Source: Sporomusa malonica
Lineage (GTDB): Bacteria > Bacillota > Negativicutes > Sporomusales > Sporomusaceae
DNA: 64,000 bases
Assembly (NCBI RefSeq): GCF_041428715.1
Contig: NZ_CP155572.1
Reading direction: 5' to 3' (one strand)
The position numbers were made by a program, and so were the translations under genes. Below are positions 9,152 through 16,868 of this stretch, in pieces (position 1 is the first letter of the stretch; every line of letters begins with the position of its first letter). The notes under the pieces were generated by a model. The model made no database searches. It saw only the letters and a program-made list of their open reading frames with translations, and was not told where the DNA came from.

Positions 9152-11212
9152 CTAAACGCGAAACTTGCGAATCAAGCCCTGAAGCTCCTCGGCCATTTGT
9201 GCAAGGCTATGACTGGATGAGGCTATTTCTTCCATGGATGCTGATTGCTCTTCTGTGGCCGCCGACACCGTCTGCGCTTCTCCTGTGGCATTTTTGCTCA
9301 GTTTATCAATATCCTTCACTGATGCTACAATTCTCTGGCTTCCATACTCCATCTGACGAATTGTGACTGAAATCTCTTTCACCTGGTCGGATACCTGCAT
9401 TACCAGATTAGATATATCCTCGAAGGCCAATCCTGCCGTATTTACAGCTTCTGCTCCAACCTTAACCTCCCTCGTGCCATCATTCATTGCGCCCACGGCC
9501 TCTTCTGTATCTTTTTGAATTCCGCTGATTAACACTGCTATTTGTTTTGCCGCATCTTGGGATTGTTCGGCTAGCTTGCGGACTTCATCCGCTACAACGG
9601 CAAATCCGCGCCCTTGTTCGCCAGCTCTTGCAGCCTCAATCGCGGCATTGAGCGCTAAGAGATTTGTCTGCCCGGCTATTCCTGATATAGTTTCTACAAT
9701 CTGTCCGATTTCCTTGGACCGCTCACCCAGTCTGGCCACAACTTGAGCAGAATTGTTGACTGTATTTTCAATCTTAGTCATTTGGCTAACAGCCTTACTG
9801 ACAGTCTTGCCACCCTCTTTTGCCGTTTCAGCAGCTTGGGCTGATTGTTCAGCCACATGTGCACTATTTGAGGCTACTTGCTGCAGACTTGTGGCAAGTT
9901 CCTCAACCACACCGGCTGTCTCATTAACATAATTCATTTGTTTTTCCGCACCTTGCGCAATTTCTGTAATAGAACCTGCAACCTGATTCGCCGCCTGCGA
10001 TGACTGCTCAGCACTAGCACTGAGTTGTTCACCTGAAGCAGCAAGCTGTTCTGCCGATTGCGATACCCTAGATATAATTTCCTGTATGTTATCTATCATT
10101 TTATTTAAGCTATCTGCCAATCGACCCATTTCATCTTTTGAGTTCACAGCAAAATTCACCGACAAATCGCCTGTCGCAATTTTTTCTGTTCCCAACATCA
10201 AGGCTTCAATTGGACGGCTAATTTTCGCATTAAACAACCACGCCAATACAAGTACCAAGATAACGACAGCAGCTACAAAGGTGCCTATATTCAGCATAAT
10301 TACCTTATTTAAATCTCGATAGGCTTCCTCTGCCGGATAGACAACAACGAGATGTAAGCCAGTAGAACCAACTGGCACATAAGCGACAAAGTTCTCTGCA
10401 CCAAATAGTTGGTCTCTGGATACTTTGATTTCTTTATTTTTGTTATTGATAATTTCAGTGCCTAGTTGCTTGACTTTTACATCCTTATCATCGGTTATTT
10501 TTTCTTTCAGGTTCTTTTCTTGTTGTTTGTGAGCAAGGTAAGTTCCATCCTGACTGACGATAAAGGCATAGCCTGCCTGACCAATCTTAATCTCCTTTAT
10601 ATAATCTGAAAACTCGTTAAGGCCAATGTCAGTCGTAGTAACGCCAACTATTTTACCTGCTTTCGTAATCGGACTACTTGAAGTAATCATAGCCATTTTA
10701 GTAACAGCGTCTTCGTAAGGGGCACTCCATACAATTTTCTCTTTGGTCGCAAGGCCATCTTTATACCAGTCGTATTTAAAATAGTCGTATTCTGCATTAC
10801 TATAATCCCAGGTCATAACAATCTTACCTTTGTCATCCTTGTACTTATATGGCCCATAATATTTAAGGTTAGGCTGGTAAGCATTCGGCTCAAACCAAAA
10901 ACCAGCCCCAATAATTAAAGAGTCAGATTCTATGTACTTTTCTATAACTCCTAAAAGCATATCAGAGTCATAACGAGGCATTGCTCCAATATTGTACGCC
11001 ATAAGTTCGCTATATTTGCCAATCTGCTCAAAGCGCCCATTCAGTTTATTTTGTATTTGTCCTGCCTGATTGTTTAGGCTTTCGTAAACCTTTGTTTCCA
11101 TAGTGTTTTTGAAAGAGTATAGACTAAGTCCCGCCTGAATACTCATGACAAAAGCAATGACTAACAGCATGCCCGCAATAAAAATAGTCCTTATACTTCG
11201 CAAGTGTATCAT
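9152..11212 (-). CDS. Methyl-accepting chemotaxis protein with dCache-type sensor
   Basis: 686 aa transmembrane chemoreceptor. Helix 1 at about 10-32, an extracytoplasmic double-Cache-like sensor (ligand words FWFEPNAYQPNLKYYGPY, MAMITSSSPIT, GVTTTDIGLNEF), helix 2 near 307-330, HAMP (NAKISRPIEAL...ATGDLSVNF), then a long coiled-coil signalling domain with the conserved hairpin tip AGQTNLLALNAAIEAARAGE and GRGFAVVADEVRKLAE. Cache receptors of this shape usually sense amino acids or organic acids; the ligand is not predictable. No CheR-docking pentapeptide is seen at the C-terminus. The CheX gene lies 40 bases upstream in the same direction, so receptor and phosphatase are probably co-transcribed. 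Confidence 0.93.
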   Translation of the reverse strand: MIHLRSIRTIFIAGMLLVIAFVMSIQAGLSLYSFKNTMETKVYESLNNQAGQIQNKLNGRFEQIGKYSELMAYNIGAMPRYDSDMLLGVIEKYIESDSLIIGAGFWFEPNAYQPNLKYYGPYKYKDDKGKIVMTWDYSNAEYDYFKYDWYKDGLATKEKIVWSAPYEDAVTKMAMITSSSPITKAGKIVGVTTTDIGLNEFSDYIKEIKIGQAGYAFIVSQDGTYLAHKQQEKNLKEKITDDKDVKVKQLGTEIINNKNKEIKVSRDQLFGAENFVAYVPVGSTGLHLVVVYPAEEAYRDLNKVIMLNIGTFVAAVVILVLVLAWLFNAKISRPIEALMLGTEKIATGDLSVNFAVNSKDEMGRLADSLNKMIDNIQEIISRVSQSAEQLAASGEQLSASAEQSSQAANQVAGSITEIAQGAEKQMNYVNETAGVVEELATSLQQVASNSAHVAEQSAQAAETAKEGGKTVSKAVSQMTKIENTVNNSAQVVARLGERSKEIGQIVETISGIAGQTNLLALNAAIEAARAGEQGRGFAVVADEVRKLAEQSQDAAKQIAVLISGIQKDTEEAVGAMNDGTREVKVGAEAVNTAGLAFEDISNLVMQVSDQVKEISVTIRQMEYGSQRIVASVKDIDKLSKNATGEAQTVSAATEEQSASMEEIASSSHSLAQMAEELQGLIRKFRV

Positions 11213-11252
11213 TTACAATCCTCCTGCACTTGATTATTGCTCCTGATTTGCT

Positions 11253-11720
11253 TTAGTGCCTGCCCAATCCCACATATACGTCTACGTCAATATCATCAAC
11301 CGAAAATTTAACTGCTATTGTTTGCGGCACAGACAGCCTTACCTGCCCATCTTTTCCAAGTAACAAGGTGGGAGGCGATATATCAAGTCCATCAACACCC
11401 GCTTGAGCAAAATTCGTACAGGCATTTGCACAAACCATGTTACCCATTTCAGAAATGGCACTTTGCGCTAATGCGTCCAATTCTGCCACATCCATACCCA
11501 TCATCATCGTGGAAGCAAATCGTTTAGCAGAATCCACATCCATTCCAATTACTATGCCCCCTGTTAGAGGACCCATAACGCCGATGTTTATCATAAGTCC
11601 ATTGTTCAGTAAAAGTGAGCCTTCCAAACTAACTGATTTCTTTCCAACTGTTTGAAATCCTATCTTAGGAAGCACACTCGCGAAGGCTGTCAATATTGGG
11701 TTAATCGCATTTAAATCCAA
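11253..11720 (-). CDS. cheX: CheX-family CheY-P phosphatase
   Basis: 155 aa. The catalytic signature ExxN is present as E91 and N94 in SEMGNMVCANA, embedded in the CheC/CheX fold pattern (GGIVIGMD, LDALAQSAISEMGNM, PQTIAVKF). CheX dephosphorylates CheY-P and so terminates the signal. Only one ExxN motif is present, as in CheX rather than CheC. Translation starts at TTG 11720 behind AAGGGGGTG. It is the first gene of a two-gene unit with the chemoreceptor. Nothing else of the chemotaxis machinery is in the window. Confidence 0.85.
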   Translation of the reverse strand: MDLNAINPILTAFASVLPKIGFQTVGKKSVSLEGSLLLNNGLMINIGVMGPLTGGIVIGMDVDSAKRFASTMMMGMDVAELDALAQSAISEMGNMVCANACTNFAQAGVDGLDISPPTLLLGKDGQVRLSVPQTIAVKFSVDDIDVDVYVGLGRH

Positions 11721-12130
11721 AAAATCACCCCCTTCTTGAAGCCAAGCCTATCAACAAAGGTAATTTTCATCTTCCCCGCTTACCTCCGTCATAGTAGTTT
11801 CAAGAATAATGTCTAAAGCTGTCATCGCTATGCTCTCTGGGTAAATATAGCCTTGTATAATAATCTTACTCTATCAGCTTGCTATGAATATTATCTTTAT
11901 GTTAAGTATCTGTAAAAACTGACAAATTTCTACTTTTTATAAACATTTTTTCTCCATTGACAGACCTAGATCACAAAGCGCCGTTAGCAAATTTTCTAAC
12001 GGCGCTTTTGATGTGAACTTACACTCCTTTAAATTGTCCGCTACTAACGGAGAGTAGCTTCAAGCACTTTTGCCATATCAGAATCAAGAATATTTTCATT
12101 CACGGACAAGATTTTAAATACTGCTATACT
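11721..12130. other. Intergenic stretch between cheX and arsC, with a terminator
   Basis: About 400 bases without a convincing gene. The part next to cheX would be its leader and promoter; on the minus strand a 24-codon reading frame starts near 11820 but has only a weak site and no recognisable peptide. A strong hairpin lies at 11975-12009 (listed separately). I see nothing else. Confidence 0.5.
11975..12009 (-). terminator. Terminator after the ars genes
   Basis: Perfect stem AAAGCGCCGTTAG...CTAACGGCGCTTT with an 8-base loop, about 120 bases past the arsC stop; probably ends the minus-strand ars transcript. Confidence 0.7.
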
Positions 12131-12550
12131 TTATGGCTTGTCGCCAAAGTTTTCTTCAATCCAGAGTTTAATTTCTTCCCGGACCTTGGCTACTCCCAAA
12201 AGGATTTCTTCTTCCGTACCAGTAAATTTGGATGGGTCTGAGAAGCTATGGTGAAGCCGCTTTTTAGCATTCGGGAAATAGGGGCAGGCTTCTTTAGCGT
12301 TATCACAAACAGTTACTACATAGTCAAAGTGTTCATTTATGAATTCATTCAAGTGCTTAGAACGATGGGAACTTAGGTCTATACCGATTTCTGCCATCGA
12401 CTTAGTAACATAAGGGTTTACCTTAGTGACTTCAGTTCCTGCACTAAGTGACTCAAACCTGTCACCATACATTGCCCTCAAAAGACCTTCAGCGATTTGA
12501 GAACGAGCGGAATTGTGTGTGCATAGAAATAGCACCTTCATTTTTATCAT
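12131..12550 (-). CDS. arsC: Arsenate reductase, thioredoxin-coupled, first copy
   Basis: 139 aa enzyme of the low-molecular-weight phosphatase fold that reduces arsenate to arsenite in the cytosol. All three redox cysteines sit where they do in staphylococcal ArsC: C10 in the P-loop CTHNSARSQ, then C82 and C89 in VCDNAKEACPYF. It overlaps the arsR stop by four bases (ATGA), so the two are translationally coupled. Reduction without an exporter would only make arsenite, and no ArsB or Acr3 gene follows here, so the pump must be elsewhere. Confidence 0.9.
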   Translation of the reverse strand: MIKMKVLFLCTHNSARSQIAEGLLRAMYGDRFESLSAGTEVTKVNPYVTKSMAEIGIDLSSHRSKHLNEFINEHFDYVVTVCDNAKEACPYFPNAKKRLHHSFSDPSKFTGTEEEILLGVAKVREEIKLWIEENFGDKP

Positions 12551-12882
12551 TTAAACTCTCCTCCAACTATACGGTTTGACGAGCAAGGAGCCACCCGCTC
12601 CTTCGAGTACAATTCAGGTTTAATCTCACTAATAAAGTTGCCAACAACCTCAAAGGCTTTCGGGGTAAGGCTGTAATATATCCACTTTCCATCCCGTGAA
12701 TCGCTAACTAATCCTGCATTTTTTAACGTTTTTAGATGATGGGAGATTACAGGTTGGGTTTTTTCAGTTTCAAATGCGTCAAGAATATCGCATACACACA
12801 GTTCCTTGCCTAGAAGCATCTTCACTATTTTAAGCCGCGATTCATCACCTAAAACCTTGAATATAGTCACCAAGTTTTCCAC
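12547..12882 (-). CDS. arsR: ArsR-type metalloregulator
   Basis: 111 aa winged-helix repressor. The arsenic-binding word ELCVCDILDAF, with the cysteine pair in the alpha-3 helix, and the recognition helix QPVISHHLKTLKNAGLV are present. It should repress this cluster and be released by arsenite or antimonite. The gene lies between the two reductase genes, 10 bases after one and overlapping the other. A third Cys common in some ArsR proteins may be supplied by the C-terminal APCSSN. The operator is probably the AT-rich repeat upstream of the first gene. Confidence 0.9.
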   Translation of the reverse strand: MENLVTIFKVLGDESRLKIVKMLLGKELCVCDILDAFETEKTQPVISHHLKTLKNAGLVSDSRDGKWIYYSLTPKAFEVVGNFISEIKPELYSKERVAPCSSNRIVGGEFK

Positions 12883-12891
12883 AAAACATCC

Positions 12892-13317
12892 TCATTTCTG
12901 CTCGCCAAAGGTCTTTATAATATAATTCTTGATTTCATCCCTTACGTCTCTTACTTTGCAGAGTATATCTTCATCTGAACCTTTAAAATCTGACGGGTCA
13001 GGAAAACTCACATCATCAACTTTCAGTCCATAATAGAAAGGGCATTCAAGGTCCTTTGCCTTATCACATACTGTTACAACATAATCAAAAGATATTTTCC
13101 TGAACTCATTAATTGATTTTGAATGATGACCAGAGAGGTCTATACCGATTTCTAACATAACTTTCACTACATAAGGGTTAAGCGTTGTTGGTTCTGCGCC
13201 TGCGCTAAAAGCCTCATATCTGTCTCCGTATAGAGTCCTTAGCAGCCCTTCTGCGATTTGGGAACGCGCCGAGTTATGAGTACACAAAAAAAGAACCTTT
13301 TTCTTTTTCGTTTCCAT
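12892..13317 (-). CDS. arsC: Arsenate reductase, thioredoxin-coupled, second copy
   Basis: 141 aa paralogue of the enzyme two genes further on. P-loop CTHNSARSQ with C12, and C84 and C92 in VCDKAKDLECPF. One extra residue separates the last two cysteines compared with the first copy and with the staphylococcal enzyme, which could alter the disulfide relay. The N-terminus is lysine-rich. It is the promoter-proximal gene of the cluster, with a GGGGGT site before ATG 13317. The two copies differ along their whole length, so the duplication is not recent. Confidence 0.85.
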   Translation of the reverse strand: METKKKKVLFLCTHNSARSQIAEGLLRTLYGDRYEAFSAGAEPTTLNPYVVKVMLEIGIDLSGHHSKSINEFRKISFDYVVTVCDKAKDLECPFYYGLKVDDVSFPDPSDFKGSDEDILCKVRDVRDEIKNYIIKTFGEQK

Positions 13318-13357
13318 CGCTATACCCCCTTGTATATGAGCGGGAATCCCCTAGGCC

Positions 13358-13411
13358 CATATAAATATATTTATATATTTATATATTTATATTCATCTAT
13401 ATGATATATCT
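13358..13411 (-). promoter_or_regulatory. AT-only repeat tract, candidate ArsR operator and promoter
   Basis: A run of three to four overlapping TATATTTATA units followed by an ATATGATATAT palindrome, about 40-90 bases before the first ars gene. ArsR boxes in Firmicutes are AT-rich imperfect inverted repeats over the promoter, so this is the obvious operator candidate. Confidence 0.45.
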
Positions 13412-13521
13412 GCTTAGTCGAAAATACAAGATTACAAATGTTAAGTATTTGTTAAAAATGGAGGTTAGCTTTTTTAACACCTTTAAAGAACTTTAAACAT
13501 CAAGAGGTAGTCGCTTATATG

Positions 13522-15024
13522 CTACCATCCCTTAACTGAGGTATCATTGCTTCGATTCACACATGTAAGGATGCGTGCTGAATTAGCTAAAACTGTAATG
13601 ATACCTAGTATCCACATAATAGCCATTGGTGAAATACTCTGTACCGCAGCAAGCGAAACACCTACTGCGCTCAAGCCAGCCGACAAAGCTCGATTTTGCC
13701 AGATGACCTCATCGGTAAACTTACCGAGATGGATAAGATTAGGAATTTCCCTTATGTCGTCTCCCTTGATTATCACATCTGCCGATTGCGCCGTACCCTC
13801 TGCGATGTTGCAGTCTATCGCCATTCCAACAGTTGCAGCTTTCAGAGCCTGGGCGTCATTGCCCCCGTTGCCCACCATAATTACTCGCCTACCGTTCTGT
13901 TGCAGCTGATCGATTATAGCCTTCTTGCTCTCTGACGAATCAGCAGTCCAGTATTCCGGCACACCCAACCTATCGATTATATCCTGTATCGAATTCGAAG
14001 TTTCTCCTATAACCAAACCAATATAGTTTACACCCAGTGCCCGTAACCTGCCAACAGCTTCATGGCTTTCCGGCCGAAGTTGGTAGCTATAGCCAACAAT
14101 CCCAGCCAACTTCCCATTAATGGCAATGCAAAGCAAACTAAGTCCAAGATGCTCCATACGCCGTATTCTCGGAAAAGCTCGTTCAACCATTATGTTTTCC
14201 TGTGCCAAAAATTTGACATTACCTACAATAATTCGGTCAGAATCGACTACAGCCATTACGCCAAAGGCACGAACTTCGACATCACTAGCTGAAGATAATT
14301 CTCTACCATCACTTTTCACATGTCCCAATAGCATGCCTGTTAGCGGGTGCGTTGTTCCCGCTACCGTTGATGCAGCTAATCGCAAAACTTCCGCTGCAGT
14401 GTGGTTCTTATCGATACCCACGATATCATGGAGTTCAGCAGTTGCGCCTGCTATGATGCTGCTTTCATCGAACACCACGGTATCGGCCTTCCCTATTATT
14501 TCAATCATATTCGCATCTTTAACAAACACACCACCGCGTCTTGCAACAACTACTGCCAAGCCTAACGCTGCATGACGTGAAAGAGCCACAGCGACAGGGC
14601 AGCCTGCAATCAATACCGCCATACTCCGCCTAACGTCCCTTGTCAACAAGAAGGTCAGAGCAGCAATACCAATGCTCCAGAGAGCTAGTTCGGTAGTAGA
14701 AGTAACCTTCTTATTAGTCTCAGTCTTGCTAGAAGCCAACGTATTAGGTGATTCTGCAGTCCTATCCAAGAGCTTACTATACTGCGTTCGGCATAAGCAA
14801 ATCTCCTGCAAAATTTCCGATACCATGATACGATTTGGCTTGAAAAAAACCAATAGTTTTCCAGTCAAGTGATTGGCTGTCGCACTCCTTATTCCATTTC
14901 TCTCGCTTAAACGCATTGAAAGGTATTGGGCATAGCTACGGTTTCTTAAAAGTCCCTCAACAGAGATACGCAACCTCCCCGGAAATTGCAAACAGGCCTT
15001 TGCTGTAATTGTTGAAGCCACCAC
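13522..15024 (-). CDS. Degenerate P-type ATPase-like protein with N-terminal HMA_2-like domain (second pseudo-ATPase)
   Basis: About 500 aa from GTG 15024, chosen because AGGAGG lies six bases upstream. An N-terminal domain (FPGRLRISVEGL ... ANHLTGKLLVFF) is shared with the two ATPase-like proteins nearby and lacks CxxC. After that come TM-like segments with CPVAVAL instead of CPC, then the phosphorylation loop as VFDESSII instead of DKTGT, a fairly complete N/P domain (HPLTG, GNGGNDAQAL instead of GDGVNDAPAL) and two closing helices. The actuator domain with TGE and the first helices are missing. The Asp remains, but Lys and Thr needed for phosphorylation do not, so catalysis is unlikely; a regulatory or scaffold role is my inference. 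The reading frame is intact, so it is not simple decay. Confidence 0.75.
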   Translation of the reverse strand: MVASTITAKACLQFPGRLRISVEGLLRNRSYAQYLSMRLSERNGIRSATANHLTGKLLVFFKPNRIMVSEILQEICLCRTQYSKLLDRTAESPNTLASSKTETNKKVTSTTELALWSIGIAALTFLLTRDVRRSMAVLIAGCPVAVALSRHAALGLAVVVARRGGVFVKDANMIEIIGKADTVVFDESSIIAGATAELHDIVGIDKNHTAAEVLRLAASTVAGTTHPLTGMLLGHVKSDGRELSSASDVEVRAFGVMAVVDSDRIIVGNVKFLAQENIMVERAFPRIRRMEHLGLSLLCIAINGKLAGIVGYSYQLRPESHEAVGRLRALGVNYIGLVIGETSNSIQDIIDRLGVPEYWTADSSESKKAIIDQLQQNGRRVIMVGNGGNDAQALKAATVGMAIDCNIAEGTAQSADVIIKGDDIREIPNLIHLGKFTDEVIWQNRALSAGLSAVGVSLAAVQSISPMAIMWILGIITVLANSARILTCVNRSNDTSVKGW

Positions 15025-15122
15025 CCGATTCCTCCTACAACTAAGCATGTTGTTATTTAATGTCGCAAATAATTTTGAGTCTTGTGGGTAATAGTATGAT
15101 TAGCCATGATGAGATACATTGA

Positions 15123-15977
15123 TCAAACCACCTTACGATGTGATGGTGCATGGTTAGAACCAGTGGCGTGCAACTTGTTTTTCAATTGTAGCACGTTCTT
15201 CTCATGGTTTAATTTCCCAACTAAGTCGTATAACTCATAGATTCTTTTCGCAGCCGTCAAGCAGGTGTCTGTCACTAGCTTACGCCGTGTTGATTCAAGC
15301 AACCCGGCAACCTGGTTTATCATAATCTGTTGGTAACTCTCCCGCCTTGCAGGTGGACTGCAGCCTACGATACGGAGAATTACATCTCCTAATTGAATTT
15401 GTTCAGCAACCTGACTAATCACCATCGGCACATTTAAACAGGAAACACACTCTCTAAAAAGCTTATTACCTGCCATGGCAGCAACCTCAGTTACTGTCAT
15501 TGTGCGGCGGTACTCTCTAAATAGGCAAGTAATATAGACAAAATCTGCCAGGTTGATCGGTTCTACCTGTTGTAGATGTGTAAACGGTTTTATCCGGAAA
15601 CATTGTTCTGCTGATTTTTCAATTATCTCACTTAATTTTTTCTCTAATACAGTCATGTCATATGGCGAGAAGATGTTAGCATCAAAAGACTCTAGATCAA
15701 GCTTTTTTCTACCTAAAAAAACTTGATCAATAAACGGTGCTACTCGTAAGGTACATTGTTTAAAGTAAACCGCTATATACTGACGAATAGTATTCTGACA
15801 TTCTTCGACTAGCTGACATACCTCAACTTCGCGACGATATAAGCTATTCTGCAGAATAAAAGATTTTACGTCCAGACGACTGTGCAGTTGAACTCGCAGA
15901 AATAGGCGGTTAGCGGGTAATGGGTACGTAGTAGACGGTAAGCGATTCTTAGTGCCTACGGCGACTGACATTGGCAT
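15123..15977 (-). CDS. Hypothetical protein in the P-type ATPase locus
   Basis: 284 aa, not recognised. It has no signal peptide or clear membrane segment and is rich in Leu, Gln and Arg with several helical stretches; a C-terminal segment (YELYDLVGKLNHEKNVLQLK) looks coiled-coil. Scattered cysteines (CQLVEECQ, CTLRV, CVSCL) include a CxxC at CVSC. ATG 15977 follows GGGAG. It lies 100 bases upstream of the second pseudo-ATPase on the same strand and is divergent from the phasin-like gene, with the promoter region in between. No function can be assigned. Confidence 0.6.
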   Translation of the reverse strand: MPMSVAVGTKNRLPSTTYPLPANRLFLRVQLHSRLDVKSFILQNSLYRREVEVCQLVEECQNTIRQYIAVYFKQCTLRVAPFIDQVFLGRKKLDLESFDANIFSPYDMTVLEKKLSEIIEKSAEQCFRIKPFTHLQQVEPINLADFVYITCLFREYRRTMTVTEVAAMAGNKLFRECVSCLNVPMVISQVAEQIQLGDVILRIVGCSPPARRESYQQIMINQVAGLLESTRRKLVTDTCLTAAKRIYELYDLVGKLNHEKNVLQLKNKLHATGSNHAPSHRKVV

Positions 15978-16183
15978 AAGTATTACTCCCTATTCGCGGC
16001 AATTTTCTACATATAGCATATGCTATTTTTGTTACCTAGAAGTTAAAAGCCTGTTAAACCTTTGTAAAATTAAACAATCTAAGTAGATAAAGTGAGCTCC
16101 TACATCAACCAGCAGAGTATTACATAAGGCAATCAGTAACAGGGAATGCTTGTATTAATAATTGCAATAAGGAGGGTTTATCT

Positions 16184-16666
16184 ATGAACGTTTTGCGTTG
16201 GGGATCGCAGATGCTGGCGCGGACTACGCCCACAGGCCTTATTCTAACTGGGGCAACACTTGCCATAGCATTGCCAATAGTACGCCGGGGACTACGTTCT
16301 ACAGCGCTTCTGGCTACTAAAGGAGTTCTGGCGATAACAGACCAGACAAAAGGTGTTATCGCCAGATTCAAGGAAGATGCCGAGGATTTTATGGCTGAAG
16401 CACGCACGACGCAGCAGAATACAGCCAGTGAAATCGCTGAAGAATTGGATCAAGTAAGGCATCATGCACGGAGACATCGCCGTCGCCTTATGGCTGCTAC
16501 CGCTACCGGTGTTGTAGCTATATCGGATAAAGCTAAGGAACTTAAACACGAGTTGCGCGACGCAATTGACGAAGTCAAGAGTAAGCGACCCCAAGGTGAT
16601 CACTCATCACATACCCATGGGACACAACAACATGAAATAGATTCCTTAGTAACCGATCCAGTTTAA
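16184..16666 (+). CDS. Small membrane-anchored phasin-like protein with His-rich tail
   Basis: 160 aa. An N-terminal hydrophobic stretch (about 12-32) and a helical part reading LPIVRRGLRSTALLATKGV ... FKEDAEDFMAEART, then an Arg/His-rich helix and a C-terminal tail GDHSSHTHGTQQH that could bind metal. The central block is clearly related to the protein at 21764-22381 (VPSVRETLRPLVLKTVQGV ... VKEDLEDLMAEAQ). In mycobacteria, PacL proteins (DUF1490) have this order, membrane helix, phasin-like helix and metal-binding tail, and organise P-type ATPases; the resemblance in layout is seen, the shared role is inferred. Strong AAGGAGG site. It stands on the opposite strand to the ATPase genes. Confidence 0.75.
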   Translation: MNVLRWGSQMLARTTPTGLILTGATLAIALPIVRRGLRSTALLATKGVLAITDQTKGVIARFKEDAEDFMAEARTTQQNTASEIAEELDQVRHHARRHRRRLMAATATGVVAISDKAKELKHELRDAIDEVKSKRPQGDHSSHTHGTQQHEIDSLVTDPV

Positions 16667-16797
16667 TTGACCCTCAGAAGCCAATAAGATCACTCCACCT
16701 GCAATAAAGAAAACACGGCTTGCGCCGACCTTTGGCGAAAGCGGAAGCCGATGTTGCCCTTATCCAGGAGAAAGTTATACTTTCTATCAGGACGTAA

Positions 16798-16840
16798 AAA
16801 AAACAAGAAGCGCACAATGCCAGTGCGTTTCTTGTTTTTT
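16798..16840. terminator. Bidirectional terminator between phasin-like and ATPase genes
   Basis: AAAAAACAAGAAGCGCAC...GTGCGTTTCTTGTTTTTT, one mismatch, 7-base loop, A-run and T-run flanks; serves both convergent genes. Confidence 0.85.
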
Positions 16841-16868
16841 AATTTACTTACTCTTTATTAACTATTTT

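Noticed and set aside
13358..13411. AT repeat tract as replication origin or CRISPR-like array
   Set aside because: Too short and irregular, no spacers or DnaA boxes; position fits an ars operator.
13547..14872. Plus-strand frames opposite the second pseudo-ATPase
   Set aside because: Antisense shadows; the minus-strand frame has family motifs and a ribosome site.
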